A stretch of DNA of 64,000 nt from Pseudomonas silvicola (GTDB lineage Bacteria > Pseudomonadota > Gammaproteobacteria > Pseudomonadales > Pseudomonadaceae). Of this stretch, positions 1 through 8,033 are shown piece by piece. The translations under genes were made by a program, and so were the position numbers. The notes below the pieces were generated by a model that saw only the letters and a list, made by a program, of their open reading frames with translations, ran no database searches and was not told where the DNA came from. Numbering within the stretch: the first letter of the stretch is position 1; each line of letters starts with the position of its first letter. The DNA lies in contig NZ_CP093280.1 of assembly GCF_026651855.1 (NCBI RefSeq), positions 846,001 through 910,000 on the forward strand, read 5' to 3'.

Positions 1-71
1 TCACCGAGGACGGGCAGATGATTGGCGTGCTGCGCTTCAAGGTCACCGACGACAGCGCACCTGCCGGGTAG
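1..71 (+). CDS. 3' end of an unidentified protein (partial)
   Basis: An open frame runs in from the left edge and stops at TAG 69-71. The visible last residues read TEDGQMIGVLRFKVTDDSAP followed by AG. The start lies outside the window and the fragment is too short to assign to a family. It lies 38 bases before the MCE transporter operon on the same strand, so it could be its upstream neighbour. Being a coding tail is inferred from the open frame and position only. Confidence 0.45.
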   Translation, partial: TEDGQMIGVLRFKVTDDSAPAG

Positions 72-109
72 GCCTGCACTCGGCCACAAAGGCGTCTAAG
101 CTCGGGGGT

Positions 110-1255
110 ATGACTATGCTTGCAGTCGGCGGCCAAGCCCACCTGGACACCAGCACGCAGCCACCGCGCCTGCGCATCGGCGGTGACTGGACACTCCCTC
201 ACTATGCGCGCTTGCGCCGCCTTGCCCAGCAACTGGCCAGCCAGTACGACGACGACACCCCCATCGACCTGGACCAACTGGGCGCTATCGACACAGCGGG
301 CGCGTCGCTGCTGGTAGAACTGCTGGGCGCCGAACGCCTCGGCCGTCTGGCCGACACCGCCGTGCACCTGCCCGGCTCCAGCCGTGCGTTACTGCAAACC
401 GTGCACCGCGCGCTCCAGGACTTTCACGAACCTGCCAGGGAACCGGAACTCAATGTAGGCGTGCAGCTGCTCAGCCGCATCGGTACCGCCGTCGATACCG
501 TCTGGCAAGACACGCTGCAACTGCTGGGCTTCGTCGGCCTGATCCTTGAAACCCTGGCACGTGGCCTGCTGCGCCCCCGGCGCTGGCGCACTACCGCCGT
601 GGTCGCGCATATCGAGCAGACCGGCCTGGATGCCGCCCCTATCGTCGCGCTGCTGACGTTCCTGGTGGGTGCGGTAGTGGCGTTTCTCGGGGCCACGGTA
701 TTGGCCCGCTTTGGCGCCAGCGTCTTCACCATTGATCTGGTGGGTTTTTCCTTTCTGCGCGAATTCGGCGTGCTGCTGACCGCCATCCTGATGGCCGGGC
801 GCACCGCCAGTGCCTTCACCGCGCAAATCGGTTCCATGAAAGCCAACGAGGAAATCGACGCCCTGCGCACCCTTGGACTGGACCCGGTGGAACTGCTGGT
901 GGTGCCGCGGGTACTGGCGCTGCTGGTGGCGCTGCCGGCGCTGACCTTCCTGGCCATGCTCTGCGGCATCATTGGCGGCGGGGTGGTGTGTGCATGGTCA
1001 CTGGGGATTTCCCCGGCGATGTTCCTGTCCAAGCTACAGACCGACATCGCTGTGCAGCATTTTCTGGTGGGTCTGGCCAAGGCGCCAGTGTTCGCCTTTC
1101 TGATCGCCGCCATCGGCTGCCTGGAAGGCTTCAAGGTCAGCGGCAGCGCTGAGTCGGTGGGTGCGCACACCACCTCCAGCGTAGTGCAGTCGATCTTCGT
1201 GGTCATCGTGCTCGACGCGGTAGCCGCGTTGTTTTTCATGGAGATGGGTTGGTGA
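110..1255 (+). CDS. MlaE-family ABC permease with N-terminal STAS-like domain
   Basis: This 381-residue inner-membrane permease is predicted to belong to an MCE-type lipid transporter that moves phospholipids across the envelope. Residues 130-381 form the MlaE permease domain, with several long hydrophobic segments and the conserved GRTASAFTAQIGSMKANEEI stretch that contacts the ATPase. Residues 15-95 carry a STAS-like fold (IDLDQLGAIDTAGASLLVEL), a separate small subunit (MlaB) in the E. coli Mla system but fused here. It is the first of four overlapping genes: ATPase, MCE protein, lipoprotein. The ATG at 110 precedes the STAS-like region, and the stop overlaps the next gene. The family is clear. 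Substrate and direction of transport are not visible from sequence. Confidence 0.88.
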   Translation: MTMLAVGGQAHLDTSTQPPRLRIGGDWTLPHYARLRRLAQQLASQYDDDTPIDLDQLGAIDTAGASLLVELLGAERLGRLADTAVHLPGSSRALLQTVHRALQDFHEPAREPELNVGVQLLSRIGTAVDTVWQDTLQLLGFVGLILETLARGLLRPRRWRTTAVVAHIEQTGLDAAPIVALLTFLVGAVVAFLGATVLARFGASVFTIDLVGFSFLREFGVLLTAILMAGRTASAFTAQIGSMKANEEIDALRTLGLDPVELLVVPRVLALLVALPALTFLAMLCGIIGGGVVCAWSLGISPAMFLSKLQTDIAVQHFLVGLAKAPVFAFLIAAIGCLEGFKVSGSAESVGAHTTSSVVQSIFVVIVLDAVAALFFMEMGW

Positions 1256-2055
1256 ACTGGACGGTAGCAGCGCCCCACATTCCGGTGATTCGCGTACGAG
1301 ACCTGGGCAACCGCTTTGGCCCCCAGGTGGTGCATGAACACCTGGACCTGGACCTCAACCGCGGCGAGATCCTGGCCGTGGTCGGGGGGTCGGGCAGCGG
1401 CAAGTCGGTGTTGCTGCGCAGCATCGTCGGCCTGCGCAGGCCCAATGAAGGTTCAGTGCAGGTGCTGGGGCAAAACCTTGCCAGCCTGGACGAAGACGCC
1501 CGTTCGCAACTGGAACGACGCTTTGGCGTGCTGTTCCAGAAGGGCGCGCTGTTTTCTTCACTGACGGTCGCCGAAAACATTGCCTTGCCGCTGATCGAAC
1601 ACGCGGCCCTGGCCCGCGCCGATGCCGAACACCTGGCCTGCGTGAAACTGGCCCTCGCTGGCCTGCCGCTGTCGGCGGCCAACAAATACCCCGCCTCGCT
1701 TTCCGGGGGCATGATCAAGCGCGCTGCGCTGGCCCGAGCCCTGGCGCTGGACCCGGACATCCTCTTTCTCGATGAGCCCACCGCCGGCCTGGACCCCATC
1801 GGCGCGGCGGCTTTCGACCAGTTGATCCTTACCCTGCGCGACGCCCTTGGCCTTAGCGTGTTCCTGGTCACGCACGACCTGGACACCCTCTACACCATCA
1901 CCGACCGCGTCGCCGTGCTATCGGACAAACGCGTACTGGTCGCCGCGCCTGTCGCCCAGGTCGCCGCCACCCGCGATCCGTGGATACACGAATACTTCCA
2001 CGGCCCCCGGGGCCGGGCAGCGCGGCGTGCTGCTTCAGTGCAGAACGAGGTCTGA
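1249..2055 (+). CDS. MCE/Mla-type ABC transporter ATP-binding protein
   Basis: This is the ATPase subunit of the lipid transporter. It has a Walker A GGSGSGKS near residue 46, the signature LSGGM near 149 and Walker B ILFLDEPT near 168, followed by a switch histidine in VTHDL. It resembles MlaF. The frame can begin at TTG 1249 or GTG 1252, and both overlap the end of the permease gene, which suggests translational coupling. The next gene starts one base after the stop. It should pair with the MlaE-like permease and hydrolyse ATP on the cytoplasmic side. Function is confident at family level. Confidence 0.88.
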   Translation: MVNWTVAAPHIPVIRVRDLGNRFGPQVVHEHLDLDLNRGEILAVVGGSGSGKSVLLRSIVGLRRPNEGSVQVLGQNLASLDEDARSQLERRFGVLFQKGALFSSLTVAENIALPLIEHAALARADAEHLACVKLALAGLPLSAANKYPASLSGGMIKRAALARALALDPDILFLDEPTAGLDPIGAAAFDQLILTLRDALGLSVFLVTHDLDTLYTITDRVAVLSDKRVLVAAPVAQVAATRDPWIHEYFHGPRGRAARRAASVQNEV

Positions 2056-2056
2056 G

Positions 2057-2974
2057 ATGGAAACCCGAGCCCACCATGTACTGATCGGCCTGTTTACCGT
2101 ATTGATCGTGGTCGGCGGCCTGCTGTTCGGCCTGTGGCTGGCCAAATCCAGCGTCGACAGTGCCTTCGACGACTACGAGGTGGTGTTCAACGAAGCCGTG
2201 ACGGGCCTGTCCAGAGGCAGTTCGGTGCAATACAGCGGCATCAAGGTGGGGGACGTGGTACTGCTGCGCCTGGACCCACAGGACCCTCGCCGGGTGCTGG
2301 CACGCATCCGCCTCACCGGCGACGTGCCGATCAAGCAGGACACCCAGGCGAAACTGGCGCTGAACGGCATCACGGGGACCTCGATCATCCAACTCAGTGG
2401 CGGCACCCCGCAGAGCCAGACGCTGAAGGGCGAGAAGGGCGCGCTGCCGATGATTGTCGCCTCGCCGTCGCCCATCGCGCGGCTGCTCACCAACAGCAAC
2501 GACCTGATGGCCAGCGTCAACCAGTTGCTGTCCAACGCCAACCGGCTCATCTCCAGCGAAAACGTCGACCGCTTCAGCGCCACACTGGAACACGTGGAAC
2601 AGGTGACCGGTGCCGTGGCCGAGCAGCGCGATAACATTCGCCTGGCCATCAGCCAGATCGCCCAGGCCAGCCAACAGGCCTCCGGCACACTGAAGACCGC
2701 CAACGGCCTGCTCGACCAGCAAGGCCGCCAGACCCTCGACAGCGCCAGGCAGGCCATGGCGTCGCTGCAGCACAGCGCCGCCGCCCTGGACACTTTGCTG
2801 CTCAACAACCGCGACGCCGTCAATGGCGGCCTGCAAGGCTTGAACCAGTTGGCGCCGGCGATCCGCGAACTGCGCGATACGCTCACGGCCCTTAAAGCCA
2901 TCAGCCAGCGCCTGCAGGCCAACCCTGGCGGCTACTTGCTGGGCCGCGACCGCGACAAGGAATTCGAGCCATGA
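2057..2974 (+). CDS. MlaD/MCE-domain protein
   Basis: This 305-residue protein has one N-terminal membrane anchor (residues 7-29), then an MCE domain (about 39-115) and a long alpha-helical tail of about 150 residues rich in Gln, Ala and Asn. MCE proteins form hexameric rings or tubes in the periplasm that bind or tunnel lipids. The ATG at 2057 follows the ATPase stop directly and sits just before the anchor. An upstream extension of the same frame lies within the ATPase gene and is not needed. The end overlaps the following lipoprotein gene by four bases. The long coil suggests a needle-like or PqiB-like extension (inference). Confidence 0.87.
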   Translation: METRAHHVLIGLFTVLIVVGGLLFGLWLAKSSVDSAFDDYEVVFNEAVTGLSRGSSVQYSGIKVGDVVLLRLDPQDPRRVLARIRLTGDVPIKQDTQAKLALNGITGTSIIQLSGGTPQSQTLKGEKGALPMIVASPSPIARLLTNSNDLMASVNQLLSNANRLISSENVDRFSATLEHVEQVTGAVAEQRDNIRLAISQIAQASQQASGTLKTANGLLDQQGRQTLDSARQAMASLQHSAAALDTLLLNNRDAVNGGLQGLNQLAPAIRELRDTLTALKAISQRLQANPGGYLLGRDRDKEFEP

Positions 2975-3597
2975 TCACCCCCCTTCGCCGTGCGGTACTG
3001 GTGCTGGCGTGCGCTGCGCTACCCGCCTGCTCGATACTGCCCAAGGCTGAACCGGCCAATGTCTACCGTTTGCCAGTGGCCAGCCAGGCCGCGACCGCCC
3101 ACGGTGGCGCCAGCCTGCCATGGACGCTACGCATCGGCAAACCCCAGGCCAGCGATGCCCTCAACAGCCCACGCATTGCCGTGCTCCCCCAGGGTGATCT
3201 GGTCAGCAGCTACAAGGGCGCACGCTGGAGCGACCCCGCGCCGGTGCTGCTGCGCAACCGCCTGCTCGATGGTTTCAGCCGGGACGGCCGCTTGCGTGGC
3301 CTGAGCACCGATGACAGCAACGTGCAGGGCGACTATGAGCTGGGCGGTGACTTGCAGGCGTTCCAGAGCGAGTACACCGGCACTGGCGTGACCGTGCATG
3401 TGCGCCTGGATGCACGCCTGGTGGATGGGCGCAGCCAGCGCATCATCGCCAGCCAGCGCTTCGAGGTCAGCCAACCCGTGGCGGGCACCGCCGTGCCCAG
3501 CGTGGTCACCGCGTTCGGCCAGGCCAGCGACCGGCTGACCGGGCAGGTCATCGAGTGGGCGCTGGCTCAGGCCGCCGTGGCACCGAAGAACCAATAG
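2971..3597 (+). CDS. ABC-type transport auxiliary lipoprotein (PqiC-like)
   Basis: The 208-residue product starts with a signal peptide and the lipobox LPAC at residues 17-20, so the mature protein should be a lipoprotein. The remainder matches the auxiliary lipoprotein family that follows MCE genes (PqiC type), with the typical YRLP start and a duplicated beta-rich body. It probably links the MCE assembly to the outer membrane. Its ATG overlaps the end of the MCE gene (ATGA). Its last 31 bases overlap the end of the convergent membrane-protein gene on the minus strand. Confidence 0.82.
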   Translation: MITPLRRAVLVLACAALPACSILPKAEPANVYRLPVASQAATAHGGASLPWTLRIGKPQASDALNSPRIAVLPQGDLVSSYKGARWSDPAPVLLRNRLLDGFSRDGRLRGLSTDDSNVQGDYELGGDLQAFQSEYTGTGVTVHVRLDARLVDGRSQRIIASQRFEVSQPVAGTAVPSVVTAFGQASDRLTGQVIEWALAQAAVAPKNQ

Positions 3598-4808
3598 CAC
3601 ACGGCGATGGCCGCGACCACGCCCGAGAATTCGGCCAGCAAGGCACAGCCCACCGCATGGCGGGCGCGCTGAATACCGACTGCGCCAAAGTACACTGCCA
3701 GCACATAGAAAGTGGTCTCGGTGCTGCCCTGGATAGTGGCGGCTACCAGCGCCGGGAAACTATCCACCCCTTTGCTCTGCATGGTCTCGATCAGCATCGC
3801 GCGGGCGGCGCTACCGGAGAATGGCTTGACCATGGCGGTGGGCAGGGCGTCGACAAAGCGGGTGTCCAGGCCAAGCCATTGCACCAGGTGCCGGATGCCA
3901 TCCAGGCCCAGCTCCAGCGCGCCAGAGGCGCGCAACACACCAATGGCACAGAGCATGGCAACCAGGTAGGGCAGCAGGTTCTTGGCCACGTCGAACCCTT
4001 CCTTGGCACCTTCCACGAAGGTTTCATACACCTTGACCTTGCGCAGGGCGCCAATGACCAGAAATACCATGATCAGGCCGAACAGCGTCAGGTTGCCGAG
4101 GATGGAGGACAAGCTCGCCAGCGCGGCAGCGGACATACCCGCCAGCAGCGCCATGAACGCCCCCAGCAACAGCGCGCCAGGCACCAGGTAGGCCAGCACC
4201 ACCGGGTCCCACAGGCGCAGGCGTTGCATCACGGCCACCGACAGCAGGCCCACCAGCGTGGAGGCGCTGGTGGCGAGCAGGATGGGCAGGAACACCAGAG
4301 TCGGGTCCATGGCGCCTTGCTGGGCGCGGTACATGAAAATCGTCACCGGCAGCAGGGTCAGGGACGACGCGTTCAACACCAGGAACAGGATCTGCGCGTT
4401 GCTGGCCGTGGTGGCGCTGGGGTTGAGTTCCTGCAGCGAGCGCATGGCCTTGAGGCCGATGGGCGTGGCGGCGTTGTCCAGGCCCAGGGCGTTGGCGGCG
4501 AAGTTGAGGGTGATCAGGCCCAGCGCCGGGTGGCCACGGGGCACCTCGGGCATCAGGCGGGCAAACAGTGGCCCCAGCACCTTGGCCAGCCAGTCGACGA
4601 TGCCGGCCTTCTCGGCGATGCGCAGAAAGCCCAGCCACAGGGTCAGGGTGCCGAACAGCAACACCATGACCTCCACCGACAACTTGGCCATGGCGAAGAT
4701 GCTTTCCACCATGGCGGCGAAGATACCGCTGTTGCCACCCACCAGCCATTGGGCCATGGCAGACACCGCCGCCACCACGAAAAAGCCGAGCCATAGGCCG
4801 TTGAGCAT
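3567..4808 (-). CDS. Fused SpmA/SpmB-like nucleoside-recognition (Gate) membrane protein
   Basis: This 413-residue protein has about ten hydrophobic segments arranged as two homologous halves. Each half resembles the nucleoside-recognition/Gate domain of the spore maturation proteins SpmA (GLGFLRIAEKAG-like region, ALGLDNAATPIGLKAM) and SpmB (GSTETTFYVLAVYFGAVG). Non-spore-formers such as Pseudomonas carry this single fused form and its substrate is unknown. The ATG at 4808 is chosen because GGGGG lies about nine bases upstream, and an upstream in-frame Met at 4865 lacks this. The gene converges on the MCE operon and overlaps its last gene by 31 bases. Confidence 0.8.
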   Translation of the reverse strand: MLNGLWLGFFVVAAVSAMAQWLVGGNSGIFAAMVESIFAMAKLSVEVMVLLFGTLTLWLGFLRIAEKAGIVDWLAKVLGPLFARLMPEVPRGHPALGLITLNFAANALGLDNAATPIGLKAMRSLQELNPSATTASNAQILFLVLNASSLTLLPVTIFMYRAQQGAMDPTLVFLPILLATSASTLVGLLSVAVMQRLRLWDPVVLAYLVPGALLLGAFMALLAGMSAAALASLSSILGNLTLFGLIMVFLVIGALRKVKVYETFVEGAKEGFDVAKNLLPYLVAMLCAIGVLRASGALELGLDGIRHLVQWLGLDTRFVDALPTAMVKPFSGSAARAMLIETMQSKGVDSFPALVAATIQGSTETTFYVLAVYFGAVGIQRARHAVGCALLAEFSGVVAAIAVCYWFFGATAA

Positions 4809-4861
4809 CAGTATTACCCCCAGAAGTTGCCGCGAATGATAGCGGCCAGGGGCCGAAAACG

Positions 4862-4889
4862 ACAAACCCCGACGTTTGTCGGGGTTTGT
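4862..4889 (-). terminator. Rho-independent-type terminator after the glutamate symporter gene
   Basis: A perfect 12-base inverted repeat (ACAAACCCCGAC / GTCGGGGTTTGT) with a 4-base GTTT loop lies 61 bases beyond the stop of the minus-strand symporter gene and before the SpmAB-like start. On the minus strand it is followed by GTCGTTTTC, a short T-rich tail. Confidence 0.75.
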
Positions 4890-4949
4890 GGGTGAATAAC
4901 AGGGGCTATTACGTTCCCTGTGAGCGCGCGCAGCGACTGGCTGTCCGGG

Positions 4950-6278
4950 TTACTCCGAAACAGCCTTGCCTACAGCGGCTTCCTTGCTGCGCCAGTGCGG
5001 CAGGGAGTTCCAGTAGCGCTGGCCCTTGGCATCGTCATACATGCCTTCCCAACGGGAAATGACCAGCACGGCCAAGGCGTTGCCGATCACGTTCAGCGCT
5101 GTGCGGGCCATGTCCATGATGCGGTCCACACCGGCGATGAAGGCCAGGCCTTCCAGCGGAATACCCACGCTGCCCAGGGTAGCCAGCAGTACCACGAACG
5201 ACACGCCCGGCACGCCGGCAATGCCTTTGGAGGTAACCATCAGGGTCAGCACCAGCATCACCTGCTGGCTGATCGACAGGTCGATGCCGTACAGCTGGGC
5301 GATGAAGATGGCGGCGATGCTCTGGTACAACGTCGAACCGTCGAGGTTGAACGAATAGCCCGTCGGCACCACGAAGCTGCTGATGGCCTTCGGCGCGCCA
5401 TAGGCTTCCATTTTCTCGATCACGCGCGGCAGCACCGTCTCGGAGCTGGCGGTGGAGTAGGCCAGTACCAGTTCATCCTTGAAGATGCGGAACAGCTTGA
5501 ACACCGAGAAGCCGAAGAGGCGGGCGACCAGGCCCAACACGCCGATGGCGAAGAACAGGATGGCGACGTAAACCAGAATCACCAGCTTGGCCAGCGGCAA
5601 TAGCGAGGCGAAGCCGAAGTTGGCCACGGTCACGGCGATCAGGGCGAACACACCGATAGGGGCGTAGTTCATGATCATGTGGGTGACCTTGAACATGGTC
5701 TCCGACACACCTTGGAAAACCTTCACCAGAGGCTCGCGGGTCTCGCCTGGCAAGCTCGACAGGCCCAGGCCGAAGAACACCGAGAAGAAGATGATCGGCA
5801 GCATGTCGCCACGGGCGATGGCCGCGAAGATGTTCGACGGGATCAGGTTGAGAATGGTCGCGATGAAGGCGTGGTCATGCTGCACCTCGGACGTGGTCTT
5901 CTCGTATTGCGAGATGTCCACGGTACCCAGGGTGCTCATGTCGATACCCACGCCCGGGTGGAACACGTTGGCCAGCAGCAGCCCGACAACGATAGCGATG
6001 GTGGTCACTACTTCGAAGTACAGGATGGTCTTGAGGCCAATGCGGCCCAGCTTCTTCGCGTCGCCAACCCCGGCGATACCCACGACCAGTGAAGAAATCA
6101 CGATCGGGATGACGATCATCTTGATCAGGCGAATGAAGATGTCACCAGCCGGTTGCAGGACGTTACTTATCCACCAGGCCTTTTCAGCACTGAAATGGTT
6201 GAGCAGCGCACCGAGTGCAATACCAAGGACCAGACCGATGAGGATCTGCCAGGCGAGGCTGAGTTTTGCCTTCTTCAT
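4950..6278 (-). CDS. gltP: Glutamate/aspartate:proton symporter (DAACS family)
   Basis: This 442-residue secondary transporter imports L-glutamate and L-aspartate with protons. It shows the family hallmarks: an ASSETVLP-like serine-rich re-entrant loop (YSTASSETVLPRVIEKME), a PTGYSFNLDGSTLYQ motif in the second half (the NMDGT equivalent) and GIAGVPGVSFV near the C terminus. The ATG at 6278 follows AAGGGTAATAAT. Length equals that of E. coli GltP. It is monocistronic, with a terminator at 4862-4889 and a long upstream region. The conserved position beside the algB cluster supports the gltP name. Substrate specificity within the family is inferred. Confidence 0.88.
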   Translation of the reverse strand: MKKAKLSLAWQILIGLVLGIALGALLNHFSAEKAWWISNVLQPAGDIFIRLIKMIVIPIVISSLVVGIAGVGDAKKLGRIGLKTILYFEVVTTIAIVVGLLLANVFHPGVGIDMSTLGTVDISQYEKTTSEVQHDHAFIATILNLIPSNIFAAIARGDMLPIIFFSVFFGLGLSSLPGETREPLVKVFQGVSETMFKVTHMIMNYAPIGVFALIAVTVANFGFASLLPLAKLVILVYVAILFFAIGVLGLVARLFGFSVFKLFRIFKDELVLAYSTASSETVLPRVIEKMEAYGAPKAISSFVVPTGYSFNLDGSTLYQSIAAIFIAQLYGIDLSISQQVMLVLTLMVTSKGIAGVPGVSFVVLLATLGSVGIPLEGLAFIAGVDRIMDMARTALNVIGNALAVLVISRWEGMYDDAKGQRYWNSLPHWRSKEAAVGKAVSE

Positions 6279-6487
6279 ATTATTACCCTTGCTTCAAGTG
6301 AATCCGGGGCATCTGCGCCAGCTCCGCCAGAACCCGCAGGCTTGAGCCGTTGCAAGCTCATCAGGCAGGTGTGCGGATGCCCCCCGTAGAAGGTTTCGGG
6401 CAACCGCCAAGAAGGCGCTTGCCAGCGAAAAAGGCGCAACTATTCCGATGCAGGCCGCCAACGTCTAATGCCGTAAACGCCTACCCT

Positions 6488-6502
6488 ATGCCGAATCGGC
6501 AT
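6488..6502. promoter_or_regulatory. Perfect 15-base palindrome upstream of gltP
   Basis: ATGCCGAATCGGCAT reads identically on both strands around a central base (7+1+7). It lies about 210 bases upstream of the gltP start, next to an AT-rich patch. This is typical of a dimeric regulator site, but no regulator can be named. Confidence 0.4.
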
Positions 6503-6616
6503 GATATTTTTTGTCATAAACGGGCGTCACAACGGGTTGCGCTGCATTCGTTCGGATTCTCGAAAGCATCGCGAACAGTGCTGCACAACCTCTTTGGCCC
6601 CGGAACCAGGGGGTGC

Positions 6617-6633
6617 TCGAACGAATTGTTCGA
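6617..6633. promoter_or_regulatory. Palindrome TCGAAC-N5-GTTCGA
   Basis: Six-base arms TCGAAC and GTTCGA surround GAATT. It lies between gltP and the putative small RNA, about 340 bases upstream of gltP. Symmetry suggests an operator; the bound protein is unknown. Confidence 0.35.
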
Positions 6634-6755
6634 CAATCCGAACGCGGGTTTGGGACCAGAAAGGAACAAAGGGGGGCTGGAAAAATCACGATGTACGGTC
6701 ACAGCCGCTGCGACAAATAGTCCGGGCTACGCGGCCAGTGTTGCCGACCAGATGC

Positions 6756-6982
6756 AAAAAAACCGCCGAATCAATGCTTGGCGGTTCTTTCAATACCCGG
6801 CCCTGCCGGCCCGGGTTCAAGCTCTCCGGAAGTCCGGCCATTGCTGGCTCGCGGACTTCCGTCGCAGCTTTCTCCTGACCCGGCCCTCGTCGGAGGTACT
6901 CCCTGTACCCCTAGGCCACTCCGATCACACATCGATCAAAACGGCCCAGCCCCTTGGTCATGCGTCGGCCCTCCTCGGGCGG
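6756..6982 (-). ncRNA. Candidate structured small RNA, about 227 nt
   Basis: On the minus strand this non-coding stretch ends with a textbook terminator: AACCGCC and GGCGGTT arms (6761-6767, 6780-6786) followed by seven T. Upstream is a -10-like TATAAC (plus 6989-6994), placing a start near 6982. Within it are stable inverted repeats: 10-base arms at 6827-6836 and 6852-6861 with a nested GCCA/TGGC stem, ACCCGG/CCGGGT at 6795-6800 and 6811-6816, and GGTAC-AGGGA-GTACC at 6895-6909. The last hairpin exposes GGA in its loop, like RsmA/RsmE sites, and about seven GGA trinucleotides occur in the transcript. No protein frame fits. I do not recognise a known RNA family. It could also be a long structured 3' UTR of the upstream Ivy-like gene. 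Confidence 0.5.
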
Positions 6983-6988
6983 GCGCAG

Positions 6989-6994
6989 GTTATA
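6989..6994 (-). promoter_or_regulatory. Possible -10 element for the small-RNA candidate
   Basis: Minus-strand TATAAC matches five of six bases of the sigma-70 -10 consensus. A GAACCT hexamer lies upstream at a spacing near that of AlgU-type promoters, so the sigma factor is uncertain. Confidence 0.3.
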
Positions 6995-7024
6995 GAAGCT
7001 AAATCATTGAAAAGGTTCAGCTTC
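6995..7024. repeat. Inverted repeat AGAAGCT...AGCTTCT
   Basis: Arms AGAAGCTAA and TCAGCTTCT, with one mismatch, flank a 12-base centre just downstream of the Ivy-like gene's stop. It could be a weak terminator for that gene or an upstream element of the small-RNA candidate. Confidence 0.35.
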
Positions 7025-7039
7025 TGGCAAAACTACTGG

Positions 7040-7510
7040 TCAGTACCAGTTCGGGTCCCTCTTCAACTGTTCTTTCAGTAGCGCTTGCATGCCCTCGTCG
7101 GGCTTGCCCAGCCAGCGGTAGTCGGCATGACGAGTGGGTGACTTGTCCGAAGGAAGGCCTTCGGGGACATCCACCAACATGCCGTACGCATGCTTCTTGT
7201 CCCAACTGAAGGCAACAATCAGCCGATGGCTCTTGCAGACCTGCTGGCTTTCGCACAGCGGGCCCACAAGGTACTTGTCTCCATCTTCTTCTACGGCCGA
7301 CATCTGCTGCTCGGACTCGCCAGTGAGGTTCAGCACCCAGTCGGGTACGCGCTCCTCTTTCTTGACGACGCCTTGCCATGTCTCGCGATATTGCGGGTCA
7401 CTGCTGAGCAGCCCATTGACCCGCACCTGGCCGTCATTGGCCGCCATCGCCGTGGCGCCGCAACCCAGCAGCAGGGCCGCGGCGACAGCCTTGAAGGTCA
7501 CACTGTTCAT
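7040..7510 (-). CDS. Ivy-family lysozyme inhibitor homolog
   Basis: This 156-residue secreted protein has a signal peptide ending ATAMA/A near residue 23. The body matches the Ivy (inhibitor of vertebrate lysozyme) family: a W-V-L-N-L-T-G region, a YLVGPLC...C loop and HRLIVAFSWDKKHAYGMLVD strands. In E. coli Ivy the inhibitory loop is CKPHDC. Here the two cysteines enclose ESQQV and the histidine follows the second cysteine (CKSHR), so the classical inhibitory loop is altered. This resembles the second Ivy paralog of P. aeruginosa (PA5481 type), at the same locus beside algB. It acts in the periplasm. Inhibitory activity is doubtful. Confidence 0.75.
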   Translation of the reverse strand: MNSVTFKAVAAALLLGCGATAMAANDGQVRVNGLLSSDPQYRETWQGVVKKEERVPDWVLNLTGESEQQMSAVEEDGDKYLVGPLCESQQVCKSHRLIVAFSWDKKHAYGMLVDVPEGLPSDKSPTRHADYRWLGKPDEGMQALLKEQLKRDPNWY

Positions 7511-7516
7511 GGATGG

Positions 7517-7747
<231 letters not shown>

Positions 7748-7751
7748 TCAT

Positions 7752-8033
7752 CTAGAACACCCAGCTCTGCTGGCGAACGCCCTGGTCATTGCTCTCGGCC
7801 CGTTGCAACTGGGCCTGGCCCTGCACCATGGGTTTGCCGGTGGAGCTGATGGCATTGAAATGCTGGTAACTGACGGCTGGACGCGCTTGCGCCTGAGCCT
7901 GCAGACGGCCTTCGTGCCAGTGTTGAAAGGCTTGGCCGGCGAGCAGAGTGACCATCAGCGCAAGGGTTACCGACAGACCCTGTTGGATCTGCTTGGAAGA
8001 GATTGGCAAATGGGTCAGACATTGGCTTCTCAT
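7752..8033 (-). CDS. Hypothetical single-span membrane protein
   Basis: This 93-residue protein has one hydrophobic segment (about residues 18-36, VTLALMVTLLAGQAF) after a short polar N terminus, then a Gln-rich tail (LQAQAQARP, VQGQAQLQRAE). The ATG at 8033 is preceded by GAGGAGTTACCAG, a clear ribosome site, and I prefer it to the in-frame upstream ATG at 8075. It belongs to the minus-strand group with DUF1328 and the Ivy-like gene. I do not recognise a family. Confidence 0.6.
   Translation of the reverse strand: MRSQCLTHLPISSKQIQQGLSVTLALMVTLLAGQAFQHWHEGRLQAQAQARPAVSYQHFNAISSTGKPMVQGQAQLQRAESNDQGVRQQSWVF

Larger units (their letters stand above)
6279..6755. other. Long upstream region of gltP
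   Basis: No credible gene is seen in this stretch. It holds the gltP 5' region (minus strand) with two near-perfect palindromes listed separately and an AT-rich patch around 6503-6520. I could not fix a convincing promoter; a TATCAT-like minus-strand hexamer overlaps the AT-rich patch but its -35 partner is poor. Confidence 0.5.

Noticed and set aside
6350-7081. Open frame across the gltP upstream gap
   Set aside because: It has no ribosome site or domain, and it crosses the strong inverted repeats and terminator of the small-RNA candidate.
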